Made by a program: the position numbers and the translations under genes. 64,000 nt of DNA, from positions 1-64,000 of the forward strand of contig JBELLU010000002.1 of the NCBI GenBank assembly GCA_042096455.1, written 5' to 3'. A model generated the notes under the pieces. It was not told the DNA's origin. It ran no database searches and saw only the letters and a list, made by a program, of their open reading frames with translations. Shown one piece after another: positions 1 to 8,116 of the stretch (position 1 is its first letter; every line of letters begins with the position of its first letter). This DNA is from UBA7445 sp042096455. Lineage in GTDB: Bacteria; Verrucomicrobiota; Verrucomicrobiia; Opitutales; Coraliomargaritaceae.

Positions 1-120
1 GAAGTCATGGAAATCCTCCCCGCACAACGGCAAGCCAGAGGTTAGGGCACGGCTATCAGTCAATAAAGATACAAGGGTTTAACTTTAAAGCCTGGAAAGC
101 TTATTTTTTGCTGCCTGTTC

Positions 121-1557
121 TTAGCGTTTTACGAGCTGGTCTTCCACTGGTTTTACGGTCGCGCGGTGCGCGTGGTAGCGAGCGATAAAATCATGTAATA
201 GTTCGGGTTTTGATTCGCGCAGGTCATAGTTTTCGCCGGGATCGTGGTCGAGGTTGTAGAGTGCCTGAATCTCGGTCTGAGCGGGGTCGCCTTCCAGAGT
301 AAAGATCGCTTTGTAGCTCCCGATACGGAGTGCTTCAACACGGGCGTTTTTATAATAGAAGAGTTCCTCGCGGGCGCTGTCTGCGCCGTTCATTAAGGTC
401 GCGGTGAGGTCATAACTATCTTCGGCGGTTTTCGGTACTTCCAGACCTGCCAGCGAGGCGAAGGTCGCCATGAGATCAAGGGTCGAACCAATTCCGTGAA
501 TGATGGCGGGTTGAATTTTTCCCGGCCACCAGAAGATTCCCGGTTCACGCATTCCACCTTCATGCGTATCAAACTTTCCACCGCGCAGGGGACCGGCGAT
601 CCCGCCCTGCGTCTTAAACTGCAACCAGGGGCCGTTGTCGGAGGTAAAAACCACAAGGGTATTTTCAGCGAGTCCCTGTTCCTTTAATGTTTGGAGGATC
701 GCCCCGACCGAAGCATCGAGTTCTTCAATGACATCCCCGTAAAGACCCGCAGTACTGATACCCTCAAATTTTTCCGAACGGAAGAGCGGCACGTGCGGCA
801 TGCTATGGGCGAGGTAAAGAAAGAAGGGTTGTTTCCTATTTGCTTTGATAAATTCAATCGCCTTGGTGGTATAATTCTTTGTGAGGAAGGTTTGATCCGG
901 TGCATGCTCGAGGGTGGCCTCCCCTTCCATGAGTGGCACCTGCCAGTATTCCGACTTAGGCTCCTCCCAATGAATACCGGTGTGCCATTCACCGAGACGA
1001 CCCCCGTTCAATGCTGTCACGGTTGGGCGATCCAGGTCCATGTCGTTGCTGTAGGGAATACCATACCATGAATCAAAACCGTGGCGGGTCGGGAGGAATT
1101 CCGGCAGATGCCCGAGGTGCCACTTCCCTACCATACCGGTAGCGTAACCCGCCTCCTTTAGCATTTCAGGGAGGGTGACTTCCGAGGCTGGTAGTCCGCC
1201 GGTGGAATCGGGAAAAAGGACCCCCTTGTGCGGCGATTCCATACCACTCCGCACCGCATAGCGACCGGTGAGTAAAGCCGCGCGACTAGGGGTGCAGACC
1301 GGCGAGGCCGAATAAAAACTCGTCCACTTTTGCCCTTCAGAAGCCATTTGGTCGAGGAATGGCGTCCGGATAGTGGGATGCCCGTTATTACTCATATCCC
1401 CGTAACCCATATCATCGGCAAAGATAACAACGATATTGGGCTTGTCGGCGAACAGAGGCAGGCAAAGTAGAAACGCCAGCGCGCAAGTAACAAGTCGCGC
1501 ACGGAAAAAATTAGGGGAGCGGTAAATCATAGTCGGGTAACAGAGGAACTCTGTCAT
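121..1557 (-). CDS. Exported S1-family sulfatase (arylsulfatase type)
   Basis: The protein hydrolyses a sulfate ester, presumably on an algal polysaccharide or oligosaccharide, in the periplasm or outside the cell. A hydrophobic signal peptide is followed by the usual N-terminal sulfatase core with metal-binding Asp48-Asp49. The formylglycine motif CTPSR has its modified cysteine at residue 88, and GKWHLG follows at about residue 145. Its 478 residues are normal for the family. An ATG at 1528-1530 would give a signal peptide with a shorter n-region and is an equally good start. It is the last gene of the minus-strand operon, 21 bases after the GH42 gene, so it is likely co-expressed with galactan-degrading functions. 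The exact sulfate position cannot be read from the sequence. A degraded copy of its 3' end may exist near 45.9 kb. Confidence 0.93.
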   Translation of the reverse strand: MTEFLCYPTMIYRSPNFFRARLVTCALAFLLCLPLFADKPNIVVIFADDMGYGDMSNNGHPTIRTPFLDQMASEGQKWTSFYSASPVCTPSRAALLTGRYAVRSGMESPHKGVLFPDSTGGLPASEVTLPEMLKEAGYATGMVGKWHLGHLPEFLPTRHGFDSWYGIPYSNDMDLDRPTVTALNGGRLGEWHTGIHWEEPKSEYWQVPLMEGEATLEHAPDQTFLTKNYTTKAIEFIKANRKQPFFLYLAHSMPHVPLFRSEKFEGISTAGLYGDVIEELDASVGAILQTLKEQGLAENTLVVFTSDNGPWLQFKTQGGIAGPLRGGKFDTHEGGMREPGIFWWPGKIQPAIIHGIGSTLDLMATFASLAGLEVPKTAEDSYDLTATLMNGADSAREELFYYKNARVEALRIGSYKAIFTLEGDPAQTEIQALYNLDHDPGENYDLRESKPELLHDFIARYHAHRATVKPVEDQLVKR

Positions 1558-1578
1558 AAGGACTCAAAAGCCGCACCC

Positions 1579-3627
1579 CTACAACCAAAGAATCAAACTT
1601 GCATACGCAGCCAATTCGAACTTACCGGAGAGAACGGTTTGAGCATCTCCAAATTTTTTGAAGTTCTGATTTCTGAAATCAATGATTTTTTTATTTTGAC
1701 CATAATTGAAGAGAAATCCGAGAGTCCCGTTGGTAGTTTCTCGTTTCCGAAAGACAACCCCCTCCGGCAAGTCGAGTTCAAGGCTACGCCGCAAATCATA
1801 GCGCTTAATTATGCGTTCATAGAATGCCTTTAAGGCAGGTAATTCAAGGCGGGTTGCAAGGTATGCCGTGGAACCATTGCCAAAGGTATGCTCTGTGATA
1901 AGTGACTGCCCCACATAAAATTCAGTGCCAGCCTGCGCGTGGCTTTCAGCGCCTTCCAAATGAATCCGCTCAACGATGTCGCGTGCCTGCCCGTTGATAG
2001 AGCCCTCAACCAAAAGACGGGTTTCGTCATGTAGGTTATCCAATTCTTCGTTCCAAACGCCAAAGACTTCGCGTAATCCTGCCCCGGGAAAGCCCCTGAG
2101 GTGGCAACGGTTGGAGGCGTCAACATAAGCACTTAGGTAGGTTCCCACCACATGACCACCAGCCTGCACAAAGTCGCGGATGCGTTGCGCAAGGGCATCC
2201 GTAACAAGATAAAGAGCTGGCAAAATAAGGATCTTGTGGGCGGAAAAATCGGATTTTGTTGATAGGATGTCAACTGCGAGACCGGCAGCAGTCAGGGCTT
2301 CGTAATGATCGAAACTTGTTTCGGTGTATAGATCGGTCGGAAAAGGTCCCTGCCCTTTTATTTTTTTAGGCCCGCAGGAAAGGTTCAGGGCCCAGCGACT
2401 CTCCCAGTCGTAAAGCAATGCAACTTCTGCCATTGGGCAGTCACCTGCTACGAGTGGCTGAAGGGTTTTTAATTCAGCACCGATTGCGGCACAGTCTTGG
2501 AAGACGCGGGAACGGTTACTGCCTTCATGATCCACGACCGCGCCATGATATTTTTCAAACCCTCCACGACTTTTACGCCATTGAAAATAATGCACCGTAC
2601 TGGCGCCGTTGGCAACGGCTTGGAGAACCTCCTGACGGTGTACATTAGGTCGTTTTAGTTTATTGATCTCCCCCCAATTAACAGAACTGGGGGCGCACTC
2701 CAAGAGCATCCAAGGCTTACCGCCACTCATACCGCGCATCATGCTGTGTATAAAATCTGCCCGAATGGCATTGCGCCAGGTGTCCTCACGGTCATCCGCC
2801 AATGGATAGAGATCGTTCGCAATTACATCCAAATGCTCCGCCCACTGCCAGTAGTTAGTGGTCTCATGTGTGCCCATGAAATTAGTAGTGCATGGCACAG
2901 CTGGCGTGATTTCGCGCAAGGGCGCCATTTCATTGAGGATAAAGGAGAGGTGCTGGTCGTTTACAAAACGCCGCCAGTCAAGTTGCAGGCCATCGATGCT
3001 GGGGTCATGAGTCGGGATTTGGCTCCAATCGGTGAAAGTGTGATTCCAGAAGCTCGTCCACCAGGCAGCATTGAGTGCTTCGAGAGTTTTGTAGCGTTCC
3101 TTAAGCCATTCCTGAAAAGCGGATCTACATAACTTGCAATGACATTCTCCGCTGAACTCATTGCCAACATGCCAGAGCGCAAGGGCTGGGTGATCCCGAT
3201 AGCGTTGTGCCAACTGTTCGTTAATGGCTCGGGTCTTTTGGCGATAGACCGAAGAACTGAGGCAATGGTTGTGTCGCCAGCCGGAAGACTCACGTTGCCC
3301 TTCAAGGCCGACACGGCGCACCTCGGGGTATTGCTCCGAGAGCCACATGGGTTTGCTACCGCTTGGGGTTGCGAGGAAGATATACATACCCTCCTCCGCA
3401 AAACGATCCATGACGCGATCCAGCCATTCAAATTCGTATTTTCCTTCCTCAGGCTCCAACGCGGTCCATGCAAAGATTCCAACCGAAGCAGAGGTCACAT
3501 CCGCCTCTTTCATCAACTCAATATCGCGCTCTAAAACCTCGGGCGAGTGTTGCCATTGGTCGGGATTGTAGTCTGCCCCGTAAAAAATCTGAGACTGCGC
3601 GGTGATGCCTGACTTCTTGTAATCCAT
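1579..3627 (-). CDS. GH42 beta-galactosidase, cytoplasmic
   Basis: This is a retaining beta-galactosidase of family GH42, which removes terminal beta-galactose from oligosaccharides. The N-terminal barrel starts with the typical FYGADYNPDQW segment. The acid/base is Glu157 in WHVGNEFS and the nucleophile is Glu310 in the MLLECAPSSVNW segment. Cys122, Cys162, Cys164 and Cys167 match the zinc-binding cluster known in many GH42 enzymes. A trimerisation domain follows around residues 390-600, then a short beta domain. No signal peptide is visible, so it acts on imported sugar in the cytoplasm. Its 682 residues are the normal GH42 length. It lies 14 bases downstream of the beta-helix gene and in the same operon as the anhydrosugar enzymes, which fits a galactan whose galactose is released here while the other sugar goes to the dehydrogenase-cycloisomerase route. 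Confidence 0.95.
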   Translation of the reverse strand: MDYKKSGITAQSQIFYGADYNPDQWQHSPEVLERDIELMKEADVTSASVGIFAWTALEPEEGKYEFEWLDRVMDRFAEEGMYIFLATPSGSKPMWLSEQYPEVRRVGLEGQRESSGWRHNHCLSSSVYRQKTRAINEQLAQRYRDHPALALWHVGNEFSGECHCKLCRSAFQEWLKERYKTLEALNAAWWTSFWNHTFTDWSQIPTHDPSIDGLQLDWRRFVNDQHLSFILNEMAPLREITPAVPCTTNFMGTHETTNYWQWAEHLDVIANDLYPLADDREDTWRNAIRADFIHSMMRGMSGGKPWMLLECAPSSVNWGEINKLKRPNVHRQEVLQAVANGASTVHYFQWRKSRGGFEKYHGAVVDHEGSNRSRVFQDCAAIGAELKTLQPLVAGDCPMAEVALLYDWESRWALNLSCGPKKIKGQGPFPTDLYTETSFDHYEALTAAGLAVDILSTKSDFSAHKILILPALYLVTDALAQRIRDFVQAGGHVVGTYLSAYVDASNRCHLRGFPGAGLREVFGVWNEELDNLHDETRLLVEGSINGQARDIVERIHLEGAESHAQAGTEFYVGQSLITEHTFGNGSTAYLATRLELPALKAFYERIIKRYDLRRSLELDLPEGVVFRKRETTNGTLGFLFNYGQNKKIIDFRNQNFKKFGDAQTVLSGKFELAAYASLILWL

Positions 3628-3641
3628 AACTAGTTCATTAA

Positions 3642-5174
3642 CTAAAGTGCCGCTTTCAGTAATGACCAGTAACGTGAGGCCTCTAAAAAACGGTGCATCC
3701 GGTCAAAGTTTTTTCGTACATCAGGGAGTGAATCAAAACGCTCAATGAGGGAACCAAGTGTTTCGGACATTTCCAGTTTCTTCATGTTTGGTTCAGTGTG
3801 TGCTTGGTTTTTAAACCCCGCTACTCTTGAGTAGGCATTGCCGCTGAACTCAAAGGTTTGACGATTAATCGGTCTTTGTGCTTTCCAAAGGCCCATTCCT
3901 CCGCCACCCCAAGTGCCCTCATATATTCGCGATATACCAGTAGAGTAAAAGATATTTTCCGTTACGGTAACTGACTCTGCGAAACGTCCGGCCTCCCAGG
4001 GTGTGTCGATTATCAATTGGAAATCCTCCTCAACCGTGTTGTAGATCACATTACCATAGATGCTGAGCTTGCTTACGGGGCCGTTGATGACAAAGCCACG
4101 AATCGCGTCATTGAAGCTAATGTTATGACGAATCACGGTGTTTTTATTGCCGATCGATTGTCCTGAATCCTGATGCTTTGACCAATTACATACCAGGAAG
4201 AATCCTCCCGCATTGTGGGCACTGAGGTTGTATTCAAAAAGTGTGCCTGAACAATTGAAGTCGGAGTCCAACCCCTGCCCGTCAAAGGTACCTGCATAAT
4301 TCCAAACCTCATTAAACCTTATATGAGTATTCTTACAACTCCACGGCCAAATCCCAACGCTAGGCCCGGCGTAATGCGCACCCTCATGCGTGTCGAGATT
4401 CTGGATGCGCTGACGCGCGCCATAAAGGCGGTTATATTCAATCAAGGCGCCTTCCGTTCCAATTGGGACGATACCGTCACCCCCAATATCTTCCAGCAGA
4501 TTTCCTCGGATGATAACCCGTGTGCTTAAATTTGAAAGGTCATCCCACGGTTCCATCATACCCTTAATACCGTCACGATCCGAACGCAGAATGTGACAAT
4601 CCTCAATAAGGAGGCGGTCAATTCGAGTGGGCTGTTTTTTATTGCTGACCTCCCAGCGAATCGCAGTGCCACCACCCTTGTCTTTTGAAACAGAACCATT
4701 CACGTCGCGCACCGTTAGCTTACGTAAAATGATATTGCCGTAAACCCCGCCGGCATTCGCCTTTATTAAGAGGCCACGACGTTTTGCTTGGGGTTCGGTT
4801 CCGGTGTTGGTGATCTCGATGCCTTCAACTATCCAGTGAGATACATTTTCTAAAAGGAAAGCGCTTTGTGCCTGCGCCCGCGCCTCAATGCGCGGCTTGG
4901 GGCCATCGCCATAGCTCTTAAATTGAATGGGCTGATCCTCCGAGCCGGAATTATTTGAGTGAAAATATCCAACAAATACCTGACCAGAGCGCAGATGTAT
5001 AACATCGCCGGGTTGGTAGTTTTCCTGATTTGCTCGCTTTAAACTACGCCAGGCAGTTTCTTCTGAAGTTCCGTCAGCGGAATCCGAACCATGTATCGAA
5101 TCAAGATAGTAATCGACCGCACACAAGGACGTACCGAGGCAGCAAAAAACGAGAAGGATTCTTAAAGATAGCAT
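3642..5174 (-). CDS. Exported right-handed beta-helix protein, possible lyase or glycosidase
   Basis: A signal peptide (hydrophobic stretch around residues 4-18) precedes a chain of short beta-strand repeats rich in patterns such as IEDCHILRSDRDGIKG, VIIRGNLLEDIGGDGI and NTVIRHNISFND. These are typical of right-handed parallel beta-helix proteins. The start YYLDSIHGSDSADGT resembles the first turn of PL6-, GH110- or DUF1565-type helices. The fold is used by polysaccharide lyases and by several glycosidases, including iota-carrageenases (GH82) and alpha-1,3-galactosidases (GH110). I cannot assign a family or catalytic residues. It lies between KDG kinase and GH42 with gaps of 12 and 14 bases, so it is almost certainly part of the same pathway, probably acting on the polymer or large oligomers outside the cytoplasm. 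Confidence 0.8.
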   Translation of the reverse strand: MLSLRILLVFCCLGTSLCAVDYYLDSIHGSDSADGTSEETAWRSLKRANQENYQPGDVIHLRSGQVFVGYFHSNNSGSEDQPIQFKSYGDGPKPRIEARAQAQSAFLLENVSHWIVEGIEITNTGTEPQAKRRGLLIKANAGGVYGNIILRKLTVRDVNGSVSKDKGGGTAIRWEVSNKKQPTRIDRLLIEDCHILRSDRDGIKGMMEPWDDLSNLSTRVIIRGNLLEDIGGDGIVPIGTEGALIEYNRLYGARQRIQNLDTHEGAHYAGPSVGIWPWSCKNTHIRFNEVWNYAGTFDGQGLDSDFNCSGTLFEYNLSAHNAGGFFLVCNWSKHQDSGQSIGNKNTVIRHNISFNDAIRGFVINGPVSKLSIYGNVIYNTVEEDFQLIIDTPWEAGRFAESVTVTENIFYSTGISRIYEGTWGGGGMGLWKAQRPINRQTFEFSGNAYSRVAGFKNQAHTEPNMKKLEMSETLGSLIERFDSLPDVRKNFDRMHRFLEASRYWSLLKAAL

Positions 5175-5186
5175 TGGATTGAGGGT

Positions 5187-6278
5187 TTAGCGTTGTACAC
5201 GACCGGAGGCGTTTCCACGCATTAAAGCCTCAACTTCCGGGCGAGAATTGTAGTTAAAGTCGCCTTTGATGGAATGTGCCAGACAGGAAGCCGCCACCGC
5301 GAAATCCGCTTTTTCCTGTGCGCTTGGAAAATCCCCACAGGTCATAGCATAGATCAAACCTGCCGCAAACGAATCCCCTCCCCCGACGCGGTCGACGATA
5401 TTGCGAATTTCATAAGGCTGATAGTGTGCGCTATTCATCGGTGCAAAGACGGCGGTATCCGCTTCCGTTTCGTAGAGCATCGCACCCCAGTTATTGTGAC
5501 TTGCGGAAATACTTTCGCGGAGGGTGATCGCAACGGATTGAACCCGCTCAAAGCGCGAGGCGATTTGACGGGCCACTTCCGGGTAGCGATCAATTTGCAG
5601 CTCACCTGCCTGCACATCGCTTGCTCCGGCATGGATGTCCAGAACATCGGCAGCGTCCTCTTCGTTTCCAATGACGACGTTTACCCTTTCAAGGAACGCG
5701 GGCATGATTTCACGTGCAAGTGAACGGGCATCTGTACCAGGACGCCAACGCCAAAGGTTTTTGCGGAAGTTCAAATCACAGGAAACCGTTATGCCGGCCG
5801 CTTGCGCTTTTTCTGCCGCGAGCATTGCCGCTTGGGCAGCGGTTTCAGAAATTGCCAGTGTTATACCCGAGATATGTAACCATTGCGCGTCAGCAAAAAT
5901 AACGTCCCAGTCGTATTCCTCTCCGGGGCATAAGGCGACAGCGCTGTATTCGCGATCGTAAACAACGCGACTAGGGCGTTGGTTCGCTCCTGTTTCAACA
6001 TAGTAGACTCCAAAGCGGCCTTCCTCACGGCGCAGGACCTGTGAAACATCGACCTCAAAACCGCGCATCTGCCGCAAGAATGACTCAGCGATCGCATGCT
6101 TGGGAAGAGCGGTAACATAGCACGCCTCACCACCCAGCATAGCAACGGATGCCGCGACAGTGCTTTCAGCTCCCCCAAAGGTAAGATCCATTTGTCCCGG
6201 TGCGACCTGTTCAAGGCGGTAATTTTCAGGGGGTGCTAAACGCACCATCACCTCTCCAAATGTAACTATTTTTTTCAT
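5187..6278 (-). CDS. kdgK: 2-keto-3-deoxy-sugar-acid kinase, PfkB family
   Basis: The enzyme phosphorylates 2-keto-3-deoxygluconate or its galacto epimer at O6 in the cytoplasm. It starts with VTFGEVMVRLAPP, the usual KdgK opening, then GGAEST near residue 35 for substrate binding. The second PfkB signature, DRVGGGDSFAAG, is at residues 296-307, with Asp302 as the catalytic base of the GxGD anion-hole motif. The 363 residues are a little long for KdgK (about 310) because of inserts in the sugar lid and after residue 210. It is 15 bases downstream of the aldolase gene that uses its product. I cannot tell from the sequence whether the gluco or galacto epimer is preferred. Confidence 0.93.
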   Translation of the reverse strand: MKKIVTFGEVMVRLAPPENYRLEQVAPGQMDLTFGGAESTVAASVAMLGGEACYVTALPKHAIAESFLRQMRGFEVDVSQVLRREEGRFGVYYVETGANQRPSRVVYDREYSAVALCPGEEYDWDVIFADAQWLHISGITLAISETAAQAAMLAAEKAQAAGITVSCDLNFRKNLWRWRPGTDARSLAREIMPAFLERVNVVIGNEEDAADVLDIHAGASDVQAGELQIDRYPEVARQIASRFERVQSVAITLRESISASHNNWGAMLYETEADTAVFAPMNSAHYQPYEIRNIVDRVGGGDSFAAGLIYAMTCGDFPSAQEKADFAVAASCLAHSIKGDFNYNSRPEVEALMRGNASGRVQR

Positions 6279-6293
6279 GACTAAAATCCTATA

Positions 6294-6935
6294 CTAATTA
6301 GAAGTGAGTGCGGCGGCACGAGCAGTAATCCCGGACCAATCGTCATTTTCGATGGCATCTGCCTTCGCAATCCATGAGCCCCCTACCGCCAGAATGCAGG
6401 GCTCCTTGAGGTAAGATTCGGCATTATCTGCACTGAGCCCTCCCAGTGGAATAAATTGCAGACCCAAATGCGCATAGGGCGCCTGCATATTCTTCAGGTA
6501 GGCAAGTCCCCCAAGCGGCTCTGCGGGGAAAAACTTCAAAATATCGCAGTCATATTCAAGGGCGGTCTCAATCTCGCTAGGCGTGGCGATGCCGGGCGCA
6601 AAGGGAAGTTTGGCGTCCAGTGCGGCTTCTATTACCTTTCGGTTAATGCCGGGCGCCACCGCACATATCGCGCCGGCTTCCTGCACTGCTTTAACCTGAT
6701 CCGGCACAATGACGGTTCCTGCCATTACCAAAAGCTCCGGAAAGCTTTGTGTGACCAATCGCATCGCTTCAAGCGCGACTGGGGTGCGTAAAGTGATTTC
6801 AATCGCATGGACTCCGCCCGCGAGCAGTGCCTCTGCCAGGGGCTTGGCATGATCGGAATTTTCAATCGTGACGGTTGCGATTACACGTGAAGCAGCAATC
6901 TCTTGCCGCAAGGTTTGATTAAAGAGTGTTTTCAT
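6294..6935 (-). CDS. eda: KDPG/KDPGal aldolase
   Basis: This class I aldolase splits 2-keto-3-deoxy-6-phosphogluconate, or the galactonate epimer, into pyruvate and glyceraldehyde 3-phosphate. The Schiff-base lysine is Lys134 in the DILKFFPAE motif. Glu46 and Arg50 in IEITLRTP match the catalytic base and phosphate-site residues of the family. A glycine-rich phosphate-binding loop (IPLGGLS, then AVGGSW) follows. The 213 residues are the standard length. Its ATG overlaps the stop of the cycloisomerase gene by one base (TAATG), which indicates translational coupling, and the kinase that makes its substrate is the next gene downstream. Confidence 0.95.
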   Translation of the reverse strand: MKTLFNQTLRQEIAASRVIATVTIENSDHAKPLAEALLAGGVHAIEITLRTPVALEAMRLVTQSFPELLVMAGTVIVPDQVKAVQEAGAICAVAPGINRKVIEAALDAKLPFAPGIATPSEIETALEYDCDILKFFPAEPLGGLAYLKNMQAPYAHLGLQFIPLGGLSADNAESYLKEPCILAVGGSWIAKADAIENDDWSGITARAAALTSN

Positions 6936-8116
6936 TATTCTACTTCGGCAAAGCCTTTGGTATCATTGCTTGGATCGTATAAAAATTGAAGCATGGCAGT
7001 CTCGTCGACTTCTACGCCCAACCCGACCGCACTATTAAAATAAAATTTCCCATCTTTTATTATGTGTGCTTTTGGGAAAATAGTATCCCGTATCGCATGT
7101 TCGGTCTGATCCATCTCAAGAAAAACCGGACGCGATTCAAAGCGACCGGGGTTTTTAGGCAGCATACTGATAGCTGAGGCAGCAACTGCTTGGTTGAGTT
7201 TGAGACCCCAGCAATGCGGCACGACGTCAGCGTGCGCCGCAGAGGCGATCGCGACAATCTTCTGAAATTCAGTCAAGCCGCCACAATAAGCGATATCAGG
7301 CTGAAAGATATCGAGGCTGCCCGCCCGTGCCAAACGCTCAAACCCAAAGCGGGTTTGTTCGCACTCACCTGCTGCGATTGGCACTGTAGTAGATTCACGA
7401 AGGCGTGCCATATCGAGGATATTATCCGGAGCCAGTGGTTCCTCAAACCATACGTAATCCAAGGATTCCAATAATTGTGCCATATCAAGCGCTTCTTTAA
7501 AATTATAAGCATGATTGGAATCGGCAGCGATCTTCGCTTCCGGGAAACGTTCCCGGAAACGCGATACCAGTTCACGATCGAACTCAATATTCTTACCGAT
7601 TTTAACTTTCAGAAAGTCATAGCCGTGCGCGAGATAACCGGCTGCTTCTTCCAAGAGTTCTTCGAGCATTTCCGCTTCGGATTTGTCCTTCCGGTAATAC
7701 ATTCCGGTTGCATAACAGGGAATGGGGTCATCGGAACCGCCGAGCAAAGTATGCACCGGAGCTTGGAGAGCTTTACCCTTGAGGTCCCAAAATGCGATGT
7801 CCAAGCCTGAAATCGCCGCCATGAAAATGCCACTCCGATTAAAATCATGGTAGGCTTGCCAGAGATGGTTCCAAAGCTGCTCGTTCTGCAAAGGGTTTTT
7901 ACCAAGAAGCAGGGGCTTGAAATGGTGTTCGACCGAAGCGGCAATCGCCATGTTTGGACCATAGCATTCACCCCAGCCAATCGTTCCGTCCTCGCAGGTG
8001 ACTTTTATCAGGTAGTTATTTTTAGCGGTGTAATACCACTGCGAAAATCCAATCGCACGGCTCAAATCAGTGCGAAGCGGGAAGCATTGTATATCCGAAA
8101 TTTTCATACCGTTCAT
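6935..8116 (-). CDS. Enolase-superfamily sugar-acid cycloisomerase or dehydratase
   Basis: The protein belongs to the mandelate racemase subgroup of the enolase superfamily. It has the capping domain in residues 1-125, then the barrel with the KxK motif Lys170-Val-Lys172. Metal ligands are Asp199, Glu225 and Glu251, and the Asp274/His301 dyad supplies the second base. From memory it resembles D-galactarolactone cycloisomerase and galactonate-type dehydratases more than L-rhamnonate dehydratase. The stop of the aldehyde dehydrogenase gene overlaps its ATG (ATGA). Between an aldehyde dehydrogenase and the 2-keto-3-deoxy-acid aldolase and kinase, its most likely role is conversion of an aldonate, such as 3,6-anhydrogalactonate, into a 2-keto-3-deoxy acid. 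That substrate is inferred from context. A second ATG at 8105-8107 could also be the start. Confidence 0.88.
   Translation of the reverse strand: MNGMKISDIQCFPLRTDLSRAIGFSQWYYTAKNNYLIKVTCEDGTIGWGECYGPNMAIAASVEHHFKPLLLGKNPLQNEQLWNHLWQAYHDFNRSGIFMAAISGLDIAFWDLKGKALQAPVHTLLGGSDDPIPCYATGMYYRKDKSEAEMLEELLEEAAGYLAHGYDFLKVKIGKNIEFDRELVSRFRERFPEAKIAADSNHAYNFKEALDMAQLLESLDYVWFEEPLAPDNILDMARLRESTTVPIAAGECEQTRFGFERLARAGSLDIFQPDIAYCGGLTEFQKIVAIASAAHADVVPHCWGLKLNQAVAASAISMLPKNPGRFESRPVFLEMDQTEHAIRDTIFPKAHIIKDGKFYFNSAVGLGVEVDETAMLQFLYDPSNDTKGFAEVE

Noticed and set aside
1..120. Possible feature at the left edge
   Set aside because: No open frame or structure that I can support; it is the region downstream of the sulfatase stop codon.
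691..1071. Plus-strand open frame of 126 codons
   Set aside because: It lies entirely antisense to the sulfatase gene and has no recognisable domain; many similar antisense frames occur in the other genes.
6935..8116. L-rhamnonate dehydratase of the rhamnose oxidative pathway
   Set aside because: The downstream genes are KDPG-type aldolase and KDG kinase, not a rhamnonate-pathway aldolase or lactaldehyde route, so the rhamnose route is not supported despite rhamnosidases at the other end of the window.
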